Source: Levyella massiliensis (lineage in GTDB: Bacteria > Bacillota > Clostridia > Tissierellales > Peptoniphilaceae). From it: a DNA stretch of 64,000 bases. Position numbers and translations under genes: made by a program. Below the pieces are notes generated by a model. That model did no database searches, was not told the origin of the DNA, and saw only the letters and a program-made list of their open reading frames with translations. Shown one piece after another: positions 9,297 through 16,020 of this stretch. The stretch lies in contig NZ_HG529490.1 in NCBI RefSeq assembly GCF_000308275.2, positions 1 through 64,000 on the forward strand, written 5' to 3'. Numbering within the stretch: position 1 is the first letter of the stretch; each line of letters starts with the position of its first letter.

Positions 9297-10355
9297 ATGG
9301 CCTGGTTACGGAAAAATTTAGCAGTGGACCTGGGCACCACCAATGTGCGTGTCTTCACGAGGACGGAAGGTGTGAAGTTTCAGGAGCCGTCTGTGGTGGC
9401 GCTGGATTTGTATAAGGACTCCATCGTTGCCGTCGGAGAAGAAGCCAAAGACATGCTGGGCCGTACGCCGGGCAATATCGTGGCACGGCAACCGTTGCAG
9501 GGTGGCGTGATTTCCAATTATCGAGCCACGGAAAAAATGTTGCGCGTTTTTTTGCAACGTAGCATGGATAAAAGTCTGTTGCATCCGGACGTGATCATCA
9601 CCGTCCCCACTTTGGCGACGCAGGTGCAGAAGCGTGCGGTGGTACAGGCGGCCTCGGCGGCCGGCGCGCATCAGACCTTCCTCATCGAAGCCCCTTTGGC
9701 GGCAGCCATGGGCGTTGGCGTGGATATCATGGATCCAAGCGGTACTTTACTGGTGGATATCGGTGGCGGTGCAACGGATGCAGCGCTTATTTCCGCCGGC
9801 GGTATTGTGGTTTCGGAAGCGATTCCCGTTGCCGGCGATGCCATGGATGCTGCCATCGCTCGCTTTATCAGGGATAAACATCATGTGATGATTGGCGAGC
9901 GGACCGCAGAGACGGTAAAAATCCGATTGGGCTCTGTGTTGGATACGGAAGTGCCGGAGCGCGTGGAAGTGAAGGGACGCAATATGGCGGACGGTTTACC
10001 TGCCCGCGTGTACTTGACGCGTGATGATCTGGCACAGGCGATTGCGCCGGTGCTGCAGAAGATTGCAGATACCGTTCATCGCCTCTTGGCAGAAACGCCG
10101 CCGGAATTGTCCGCCGATCTTTTTGACAAGGGCATAATACTGACGGGCGGCGGTTCTCTGGTGCGCGGCTTGGGTCCCCTCATCGAAGAAGAAAATGGCA
10201 TTCGCGTGCGCTATGCGGAGCAGGCCGTCAGTTGTGTCGTTCGCGGCGCGGGAAAAGCGTTGTCTTGGATTCGTCGCTTCCAAGCGACGGATGCGATGCT
10301 TTCCGATACGACGCGACAGCAGACCATGAATCGAGAAATATTGCGGAAGCGATGA
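9297..10355 (+). CDS. MreB/Mbl-like actin-family protein
   Basis: Actin-like ATPases of the MreB group form membrane-bound filaments that guide lateral wall synthesis. The phosphate-1 loop DLGTTNVRV (about residues 11-19), phosphate-2 loop VDIGGGATDAAL near 158-170 and adenosine motif LTGGGSLVRGL near 282-292 are present. At 352 residues it fits MreB (335-350). It sits alone after metK, without mreC/mreD, so it may be an Mbl/MreBH-like paralogue. The GGAG before ATG 9297 overlaps the metK stop. Confidence 0.88.
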   Translation: MAWLRKNLAVDLGTTNVRVFTRTEGVKFQEPSVVALDLYKDSIVAVGEEAKDMLGRTPGNIVARQPLQGGVISNYRATEKMLRVFLQRSMDKSLLHPDVIITVPTLATQVQKRAVVQAASAAGAHQTFLIEAPLAAAMGVGVDIMDPSGTLLVDIGGGATDAALISAGGIVVSEAIPVAGDAMDAAIARFIRDKHHVMIGERTAETVKIRLGSVLDTEVPERVEVKGRNMADGLPARVYLTRDDLAQAIAPVLQKIADTVHRLLAETPPELSADLFDKGIILTGGGSLVRGLGPLIEEENGIRVRYAEQAVSCVVRGAGKALSWIRRFQATDAMLSDTTRQQTMNREILRKR

Positions 10356-10371
10356 TCCAAGGGAGGATAAG

Positions 10372-11619
10372 ATGGCAAATTTGTACCAAGAGCTCGTAGC
10401 ATGTGAAAAGGAAGGACATCCGATTCGCGTGGGCGTCATAGGCGCCGGGCAAATGGGAACCGGTATGATTTCCCAGATTGCAACGATTCCCGGGATGCGC
10501 GTGACCGGTATTTGCGATATGCAGTTGGAACGCGCCGAAAAAGCGAAAGCCATTTATTTGCAGGCGTCTCAAGATCAGCATAATATCGTCACGAGCAAAG
10601 AGTATCGCGACGTCATCAATGCGAAAGATGTAGATGTGGTGGTGGAAGCTACCGGCCTGACGGAAATCGGTGCACGCGTTTCCATGGCCACGCTCCTGGC
10701 CAAGAAACACCTTGTGCTATTAAATGTCGAGATCGACATCACCATTGGTGTGCTCATGAAGAAGCTCTATGACGCCGCCGGCCTGATGTACACAGGTTCG
10801 GATGGCGATGAGCCTGCAGCAACATTCAGCCTTTTCAATTTTGCGCGTTCCATGGGCATGGAAGTGCTTGTTGCCGGCAAGGGCAAAAACAACAAGCTCA
10901 AGCCCTACGCCAACCCGGATACCGCCCGCCAGGAAGCGGAAGAGCGCGGCATGAACCCGCATATGCTTGCCTCCTTCCAGGACGGCACCAAAACAATGGC
11001 AGAGATGAATCTTCTTTCCAACGCCACCGGCTTTATCCCCGACATTGACGGTATGCATGGCATTGCCGGCGACTTAGATGCAACGGTGGAACAGTTGGAC
11101 CTCGTCCGTAACGGCGGCATTCTCAATCGATTTGGTGTTGTCGAGTACGTGGACGGCATTGCCCCCGGTGTTTTTGTTATCGTCAAGGGCCAGAACGCCG
11201 AAGTAATCGGTGAAATGAATTATATGCTCAACAAGAAGCGAGACCATCAGATTCTGTATCGTCCGTTCCATCTGGGCAGCCTCGAAACACCGCTCACCAT
11301 CGCGCGCGCGGTGCTCCACAAGCGTGCCGCCATCGTGCCGTTGGATACCCCCATTTCGGAAACCGTCGCTGTCGCCAAGAAGGACATTGCCGAAGGCGAA
11401 GCTATCGATGGCATTGGCGGCTTCTGTGTCCGCGGTTGCCTTGAAACGCATGCCGCCCAAAAAGAAGCTCGTCACATCCCCATCGGCCTCATCGTCGGCA
11501 ACGCCGTTGCCAAACGCGCCATTGCTAAGGACACGGTTTTGACGGAAGACGATATTGCCCTAGATACCACCACGCAGGTCTATCGCCTACGCAGCCTGCA
11601 GGATTCTCTGATTGGTTAA
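10372..11619 (+). CDS. NAD(P)-binding SAF-domain dehydrogenase (COG4091 type)
   Basis: The N-terminal Rossmann domain contains GVIGAGQMGTGM near residue 23, and the fold around VVVEATGLTEIGA resembles homoserine dehydrogenase. The C-terminal part, from about residue 335, is a SAF domain (KKDIAEGEAIDG, then the AKDTVLTEDDI segment). Proteins of this architecture are annotated as predicted homoserine dehydrogenases, but the real substrates are sugar acids or polyols in the few studied relatives, so I leave the reaction open. No pathway genes lie beside it. The start has GGGAGG 7 bases upstream. No clear terminator follows. Confidence 0.8.
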   Translation: MANLYQELVACEKEGHPIRVGVIGAGQMGTGMISQIATIPGMRVTGICDMQLERAEKAKAIYLQASQDQHNIVTSKEYRDVINAKDVDVVVEATGLTEIGARVSMATLLAKKHLVLLNVEIDITIGVLMKKLYDAAGLMYTGSDGDEPAATFSLFNFARSMGMEVLVAGKGKNNKLKPYANPDTARQEAEERGMNPHMLASFQDGTKTMAEMNLLSNATGFIPDIDGMHGIAGDLDATVEQLDLVRNGGILNRFGVVEYVDGIAPGVFVIVKGQNAEVIGEMNYMLNKKRDHQILYRPFHLGSLETPLTIARAVLHKRAAIVPLDTPISETVAVAKKDIAEGEAIDGIGGFCVRGCLETHAAQKEARHIPIGLIVGNAVAKRAIAKDTVLTEDDIALDTTTQVYRLRSLQDSLIG

Positions 11620-11645
11620 TCGGCTAATCGGCGTAGCGAAAGTGG

Positions 11646-11792
11646 ATGCTGGTGCGCGAGGTAGTGCCTCGCTTCGACGTGGCACTGCGAAAGAAAGTGC
11701 TGGTGCGAGGAGACTGTGACGCTGGTGCAAGAGGAAGGGCCTCACTTCGATGCGGTGCTGAGAAAGCGAGCGTCGTTGTGCGGAGACTGTGA
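11646..11792. repeat. Two diverged tandem copies of a 73-74-bp repeat
   Basis: The segments 11646-11719 and 11720-11792 align along their length, both containing CTGGTGC, a CCTC(G/A)CTTCGA block and the shared end GGAGACTGTGA. They have diverged by many substitutions. I see no gene in the 226 bases between the SAF-domain gene and the tRNA. Confidence 0.65.
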
Positions 11793-11806
11793 TTTGGATA
11801 GTAATA

Positions 11807-11843
11807 AAGAAGCCGTCGGAAGTTTTCTTCCGACGGCTTCTTC
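11807..11843 (-). terminator. Terminator of tRNA-Pro (UGG)
   Basis: The hairpin GAAGCCGTCGGAA / TTCCGACGGCTTC, with a four-base loop, lies directly 3' of the minus-strand tRNA gene. On the minus strand it ends in TTCTTTATT, fitting an intrinsic terminator. It may also stop plus-strand readthrough. Confidence 0.85.
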
Positions 11844-11845
11844 TA

Positions 11846-11919
11846 TCGGGGTGACAGGATTCGAACCTGCGACCTCATGGTCCCAAACCACGCGCGCTAC
11901 CGAACTGCGCCACACCCCG
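11846..11919 (-). tRNA. tRNA-Pro (UGG)
   Basis: On the minus strand a full cloverleaf forms: acceptor CGGGGTG/CACCCCG, D arm GCGCAGTTCGGTAGCGC, anticodon loop TTTGGGA giving UGG, T loop TTCGAAT. Discriminator A; CCA is not encoded. Confidence 0.96.
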
Positions 11920-11979
11920 AAAAGTAGAATCATTTTATCACATTTTTTTACACCTGCACAGGAGGGGATTGCTAAAGGG

Positions 11980-12592
11980 AGCTAGGTAAAAACGATATAT
12001 GGGAAAATACCTAGTCGCCAGCGCCCCGGCGGGCGCCATTTGCGACTAGGTAAAATTGCTATATGGGAAAATACCTAGTCGCCAGAGTCCCGGTCGGCGT
12101 CATTTTCGACTAGGTAAAAACGCTAAATGGAAAAATACCTAGTCGCCCAAGTCCCAGTGGGCGTCATATGCGGCTAGGTAAAAATGCTATATGGAAAAAT
12201 ACCTAGTCGCCAGCGCCCTGGTCAGCGTCATCTGCGACTAGGTAAAAACGCTGTATGGGAAAATACCTAGTAGCCAGCGTCCCGGCAGGCGCCCTTTTCG
12301 GCTAGGTAAAAACGCTATATGGGGAAATACCTAGTCGCCCAAGCCCCGGTCGGCGTGTTTTGCGGCTAGGTAAAAACGCTATATGGAAAAATACCTAGTC
12401 GCCCAAGCCCCGGTCGGCGTCATTTGCGACTAGGTAAAAACGCTATATGAAAAAATACCTAGTCGCCAGCGTCCCGGTCGGCGTGTTTTGCGGCTAGGTA
12501 AAAACGCTATATGGGAAAATACCTAGTCGCCAGCGCCCTGGTCCACGCGTTTTGCAGCAAGGTAAAAACGCTATATGGGAAAATACCTAGTC
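11980..12592. repeat. Palindrome array A: ten 37-bp elements at exactly 64-bp period
   Basis: The CTAGGTA of successive left arms begins at 11982, 12046, 12110, 12174, 12238, 12302, 12366, 12430, 12494 and (as CAAGGTA) 12558, an unbroken 64-bp period. Each element has a left arm GACTAGGTA (or GGCTAGGTA), a core AAAACGCTATATGGGAAAA with few changes, and a right arm TACCTAGTC. The 27-bp spacers are themselves similar to one another (CCAGCGCCCCGGTCGGCGTC is typical). The last left arm has decayed. Arms never carry a T-run, so these are not ordinary terminators. No promoter or coding frame is evident. Confidence 0.95.
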
Positions 12593-12844
12593 GGCAGAGC
12601 CCCCCTCACCTTTTCTGAACCCTGTATTTGCTAACCCCACGTGTCAAGCACTAATGCGCAATAAGCTTCTTCGCCAAAAAATGAACCGTTCCTACGATTT
12701 TATCGACTTGAAATGCGAATGGGACGAGGCGAGACAAAAGCCCTGAAGAATGGGACACAGGCGCACCTTGTTTTTTGAAATAATGGAATTGTCGAGAAGA
12801 GGTGATGTGGAGCCATCTTTGTAGGGCAGGAATGGAGGGAGCGC
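12593..12844. other. Intergenic stretch before the putative nuclease gene
   Basis: The 250 bases after array A hold no supportable gene. A plausible promoter lies in the AT-rich part near 12768-12795 (TTGTTTTTTGAAATAATGG), but the spacing between candidate boxes is not good. A ribosome site GGAGGG precedes the TTG start at 12845. Confidence 0.35.
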
Positions 12845-13669
12845 TTGGAAAAAGGTCGGATGGAAATTAAAACGTTATGTTTAGATTTGATGAAAAAGTA
12901 CCAGGGCCTGTTAAAAAAATTGAAGCCTTCCCGCGAACGGGTTCCGGGATTCTTGGAAATTGATGATCGTCATCATACGCCACAATATTATCATTGCAAA
13001 ACCGAGAAAGGCGGGAAGCAACGACAACGAAAGTATTTAGGAACAGCGGAATGGAGTAGCGCCAAAAAGTTGGCGCAACAATCGTATGATCGGAAAATTG
13101 CGGGGCTGTTAGGAAGGCGATTACAGCAGTTGCAAGAGTGGAATCTTGATTTTAGCGATGATGAAATTGATGCCGTTTATGAAACGATGAAGCCGTCGAG
13201 AAGGGAACTGGTAACGCCCATTGCTCCAACGAAGCGGCAAAAGTTAGAAGATTGGCTGTCACAGCCCTTTACACCGTTGTATTTTTCCGCGGACGCGACG
13301 TCTTATGGGTCGAAGAATGGCGAAAGAGTGCGTTCAAAAAGTGAAAAGATTTTAGCGGATTTATTTTATGATCGAAAAATTGTATATAAATATGAATGTC
13401 CGTTATACATCGAAAATCAGGTATACTATCCGGACTTTACTTTTTATGATGCGATGCATGAGAAGGAAATATATTGGGAGCATTTTGGCATGATGGGGGA
13501 CCCCGACTATTCAAACCATGCGCTAAAGAAGCTTCAATTTTATGAAACGCATGGTATTTGCATTGGCGATAACTTAATTGTTACCTTTGAATCGGACACT
13601 TGCTCATTGGCCTTTGAAGTGGCCGAAATGCGTATCGATCTCTATTTGCAGCATTCGTCGCTATATTAA
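12845..13669 (+). CDS. Putative PD-(D/E)XK-type nuclease, function unknown
   Basis: The 274-residue protein has a basic N-terminal half with the segment YYHCKTEKGGKQRQRKYLG and a helical linker. The C-terminal half looks like a restriction-endonuclease fold: SEKILADLFYDRKIVYKYE (helix with a conserved Glu), then VYYPDFTFYD (the PD motif) and EIYWEHFGMMGDPDY, where E/H could complete the E-x-K-type centre. It has no signal peptide and no membrane segment. TTG 12845 is chosen for GGAGGG about 5 bases upstream; ATG 12860 is the alternative start. It stands alone after palindrome array A. Genes of this look recur as orphans in clostridial genomes; no substrate is known to me. Confidence 0.6.
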   Translation: MEKGRMEIKTLCLDLMKKYQGLLKKLKPSRERVPGFLEIDDRHHTPQYYHCKTEKGGKQRQRKYLGTAEWSSAKKLAQQSYDRKIAGLLGRRLQQLQEWNLDFSDDEIDAVYETMKPSRRELVTPIAPTKRQKLEDWLSQPFTPLYFSADATSYGSKNGERVRSKSEKILADLFYDRKIVYKYECPLYIENQVYYPDFTFYDAMHEKEIYWEHFGMMGDPDYSNHALKKLQFYETHGICIGDNLIVTFESDTCSLAFEVAEMRIDLYLQHSSLY

Positions 13670-13723
13670 GCGATTAAGCGTGTTTTGACGGCCAATCGGG
13701 GCATGTCCGGGGCGGCGAATGGG

Positions 13724-13729
13724 TATAAT
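13724..13729 (+). promoter_or_regulatory. -10 box of the transaldolase promoter
   Basis: A perfect TATAAT preceded by GGG lies 79 bases before the transaldolase start. The hexamer 17 bases upstream (GCATGT region) is a poor -35, so activity may depend on another factor. Confidence 0.45.
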
Positions 13730-13807
13730 GACAGCAACAGGAATAATAATCGACACATTGTCGCAACGTAACCATCGGATTATGCAATCCATTCGGAAGG
13801 AGAAACT

Positions 13808-14524
13808 ATGTTTAAAGAGTTGAAAGTGCAGATTTTTGCGGATGGTGCCGTACCGGAGACGATGAAAAAACAGTATGAAAGCGGCCTTGTGGATGGCTTT
13901 ACGACTAATCCGTCTCTGATGAAAAAAGCGGGCGTGGAGAATTACACGGCCTATGCCAAGAAAATGGTGGAAGCCATTCCGGATCGATCGCTGTCGTTTG
14001 AGGTGTTCGCCGATGATGCGGAAGGGATGGAACGTGAAGCGCGCATCATTGCTAAACTCGGGAAGAATGTGATGGTAAAGATTCCTGTGGTGAACACGAA
14101 GGGGGAGAGCATGTTGCCGCTGATTCAAAAGTTATCGGCGGAAGGCGTGAATATCAATGTGACAGCGGTGTATTCGGTGGCGCAGACGAAGGCGATTGTG
14201 GAAGCGGTCAGTCCGAAAGCCCTGACCTATGTGTCCATTTTTGCAGGGCGTTTGGGAGATAATGGACTGGATCCGATTCCGGTGATGCGAGAAGCGTCAG
14301 AAATTTGTAAGAAATATGAGGCCGTGCGCTTGTTGTGGGCATCGACGCGGGAAGTATGGAATGTGTTCCAGGCAGAGGCACTGGGCGTTGATATCATCAC
14401 GTGCCCGGACGGCGTGTTGCAAAAACTTGCCAAGATTGATGGAAAAACGCCGGAAGACTTATCCGTTGCTACGGTGGTCGGCTTTAATCGCGATATTGCC
14501 GATCTGGGATTTACGATCGAGTGA
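13808..14524 (+). CDS. tal: Transaldolase-family protein
   Basis: The class I aldolase barrel should transfer dihydroxyacetone units between sugar phosphates in the nonoxidative pentose phosphate pathway. The FTTNPSLM block near residue 31 and VMVKIPVVN with the Schiff-base lysine at 91 are present, as is the C-terminal TCPDGVLQKL. At 238 residues it belongs to the short TalC/fructose-6-phosphate aldolase-like subgroup, and fructose-6-phosphate aldolase activity cannot be excluded. GGAAGGAG lies before ATG 13808. The dtd gene follows after 4 bases, so the two are likely cotranscribed. Confidence 0.88.
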   Translation: MFKELKVQIFADGAVPETMKKQYESGLVDGFTTNPSLMKKAGVENYTAYAKKMVEAIPDRSLSFEVFADDAEGMEREARIIAKLGKNVMVKIPVVNTKGESMLPLIQKLSAEGVNINVTAVYSVAQTKAIVEAVSPKALTYVSIFAGRLGDNGLDPIPVMREASEICKKYEAVRLLWASTREVWNVFQAEALGVDIITCPDGVLQKLAKIDGKTPEDLSVATVVGFNRDIADLGFTIE

Positions 14525-14528
14525 AACC

Positions 14529-14975
14529 ATGCGAGCGATACTACAAACTGTGAAAAGTGCATCGGTAACTATCGATGGAAAAATTGTCGGAGCGATTGAT
14601 CGCGGATATTTGATTTATCTAGGGGTTGGGCCGGAAGATACGACGGACGAAGTGGTTAAACTTTGGAACAAGATTCGTAAATTACGGGTATTTATGGATG
14701 CGTCGGGGAAAACCAATTTGGATTTGGCGGCTGTGGAGGGCAATGTGCTCTTAGTGTCACAATTCACCCTTTTTGCATCGATAAAAAAAGGCAATCGTCC
14801 GAGTTTTGCGACGGCAGCGCCCCCGGCGATGGCAAAAAAGTTGTATGATACCATGGTGGACTTAGTCAAGAAGGATCTGCCGGATTTACAGACCGGCCAA
14901 TTCGGGGCGGATATGCTTGTTGCTTCGGTAAACGATGGCCCCTTTACGTTGTGGATTGATACGGACGAACTGTAG
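14529..14975 (+). CDS. dtd: D-aminoacyl-tRNA deacylase
   Basis: Dtd removes D-amino acids (and glycine mischarged to tRNA-Ala) from tRNA. The SQFTLFAS block near residue 77 and the NDGPFTLWID block near the C-terminus are the two motifs of the cross-subunit active site. The second is usually GPVT; here it reads GPFT, a conservative change next to the cis-proline. With ATG 14529 the protein has 148 residues, the normal length. The frame is open upstream inside the transaldolase gene but without similarity. Ribosome site is weak, suggesting coupling to transaldolase. Confidence 0.93.
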   Translation: MRAILQTVKSASVTIDGKIVGAIDRGYLIYLGVGPEDTTDEVVKLWNKIRKLRVFMDASGKTNLDLAAVEGNVLLVSQFTLFASIKKGNRPSFATAAPPAMAKKLYDTMVDLVKKDLPDLQTGQFGADMLVASVNDGPFTLWIDTDEL

Positions 14976-15055
14976 GTGTCTCTGATGACAGGAAGCACAT
15001 TGGCTGAGAGTTTGAGCGCATTTTCTCACAGAGCGTACGTCTCCTGCAAAAGAGC

Positions 15056-15092
15056 AAAAAAAGAGACCGGAAACATGCGTTTCCGGTCTTTA
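15056..15092 (-). terminator. Terminator of tRNA-Pro (CGG)
   Basis: The hairpin AAGACCGGAAA / TTTCCGGTCT (read on the minus strand) ends in a TCTTTTTTTG-like run at the minus-strand 3' side. It directly follows the minus-strand tRNA gene. Confidence 0.8.
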
Positions 15093-15093
15093 A

Positions 15094-15167
15094 TCGGAGT
15101 GAGAGGATTTGAACCTCCGGCCTCCTGCTCCCGAAGCAGGCGCGCTACCGAGCTGCGCTACACCCCG
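15094..15167 (-). tRNA. tRNA-Pro (CGG)
   Basis: On the minus strand the cloverleaf has acceptor CGGGGTG pairing with CACTCCG (one G-U), D arm GCGCAGCTCGGTAGCGC, anticodon loop TTCGGGA giving CGG, and T loop TTCAAAT. Discriminator A, CCA not encoded. It is close in sequence to the tRNA-Pro (UGG) 3.2 kb upstream. Confidence 0.96.
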
Positions 15168-15267
15168 TTGTCGATTGCTGACTAAGGCATCATACCACAG
15201 ATTGGACAATTTAACAAATTTTTTCTGAGGGATTTAAAAACAAAGAAAAGCGAAGGCAGGGAAAAGG

Positions 15268-15804
15268 ATGGAGAAAACAGTGGATTTAAAGAAGAAGATG
15301 CGTGTGATTGAAGGATTCCCGGGACCGGGGATCAGCTACAAGGATATTACGACGATTTTGTCGGATCCGGATGCCTTGCGAGCCATGGTGCAGCAATTAG
15401 CGGATGCCGCGGATGGTCTGGATTTTGACTATGTGCTGGGGACGGAATCGCGTGGATTTATCGTGGGCGTGCCTGTAGCAGCCAAATTACATAAAGGCTT
15501 CATCATGGCCCGCAAGCCGGGCAAATTGCCTGGCAATTTGGTCAGAAAATCGTACACGCTCGAATATGGAGAAGCCTCCATCGAAGTGGATCGCGATTCC
15601 ATTCCGAATGGCGCTCGCGTATTGGTGATGGACGACTTGCTGGCTACCGGCGGCACGGCCAAAACCGCTTGTGAATTGGTCGAAGCGGCTGGCGGCGTTG
15701 TAGCCGGCACACTGTTTTTAACCGAATTAACCGAACTTGGCGGTCGCAAAGCGTTGGAAGACGCCGGTTATGAGGTACGTGCACTGTTGACGTGGACCAA
15801 CTGA
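15268..15804 (+). CDS. apt: Adenine phosphoribosyltransferase
   Basis: Apt salvages adenine to AMP with PRPP. The start-region motif FPGPGISYKDITTIL, the TESRGFIVG block and the PRPP-binding loop VLVMDDLLATGGT near residues 119-131 are intact. At 178 residues it is of normal length. The start is supported by AGGGAAAAGG just before ATG 15268. In many Firmicutes relA follows apt; here only a tiny open frame with a good ribosome site follows (see next entry). Confidence 0.95.
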   Translation: MEKTVDLKKKMRVIEGFPGPGISYKDITTILSDPDALRAMVQQLADAADGLDFDYVLGTESRGFIVGVPVAAKLHKGFIMARKPGKLPGNLVRKSYTLEYGEASIEVDRDSIPNGARVLVMDDLLATGGTAKTACELVEAAGGVVAGTLFLTELTELGGRKALEDAGYEVRALLTWTN

Positions 15805-15819
15805 AAAATAGGAGGCGGT

Positions 15820-15873
15820 ATGTCCTATCAAGAAACTTACGCAGAAACGATGGATCGTGCTATAATGCCCTAG
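15820..15873 (+). CDS. Possible 17-codon small ORF after apt
   Basis: AGGAGG lies 5 bases before ATG 15820, and the frame reads 17 codons (MSYQETYAETMDRAIMP) to TAG 15871-15873. It may be a remnant of a gene that once followed apt, or chance. Its end overlaps the -10 box and start region of the fluoride riboswitch transcript. The ribosome site is its only support. Confidence 0.25.
   Translation: MSYQETYAETMDRAIMP
15837..15866 (+). promoter_or_regulatory. Promoter of the fluoride-riboswitch transcript
   Basis: A perfect -10 TATAAT at 15861-15866 is preceded at 18 bases by TTACGC (15837-15842) as a weak -35. Transcription would start a few bases before the riboswitch. Confidence 0.65.
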
Positions 15874-15926
15874 GGAATGAAGTTCTCCCTTGGGAAACCT
15901 AAACCGCTTATTAAGCTGATGACTTC
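15871..15926 (+). promoter_or_regulatory. Fluoride riboswitch (crcB motif)
   Basis: The sequence fits the crcB aptamer: an opening stem GGGAATGAAGTTCTCCC, then the conserved AAACCGC loop strand (about 15900-15907) and the closing GCTGATGACTTCT strand (about 15915-15927). The gene behind it is a cation/proton antiporter, one of the known regulon classes. Fluoride binding would keep CTGATGA in the aptamer and prevent formation of the terminator that follows. Confidence 0.85.
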
Positions 15927-15960
15927 TGTGAGTACGATCGCAGAAGCATCAGCTTTTTTG
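15915..15960 (+). terminator. Expression-platform terminator of the fluoride riboswitch
   Basis: GCTGATG-CTTCTG pairs with CAGAAG-CATCAGC and is followed by TTTTTT. The first strand overlaps the aptamer's conserved CTGATGA, giving the mutually exclusive fold of a transcriptional ON switch. Confidence 0.85.
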
Positions 15961-16020
15961 CGCGCGATGTGATCAAATTCGGTTTGTACGAAATCAGTCA
16001 ATATAAGAAGGAGGAATATT

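Noticed and set aside
11716-11985. Open frame crossing the tRNA-Pro gene and its terminator
   Set aside because: It is the plus-strand reading of a minus-strand tRNA; a gene is not supported.
11980-12592. CRISPR array (37-bp repeats with 27-bp spacers would fit the size)
   Set aside because: The spacers resemble one another instead of being unique, the palindromes vary inside, and no cas gene is in the window. The same holds for the other three arrays.
11980-13669. Type III toxin-antitoxin locus (tandem RNA repeats followed by a toxin gene)
   Set aside because: The repeat unit is much longer than known antitoxin RNA repeats, and the neighbouring protein does not look like a ToxN/AbiQ-type toxin.
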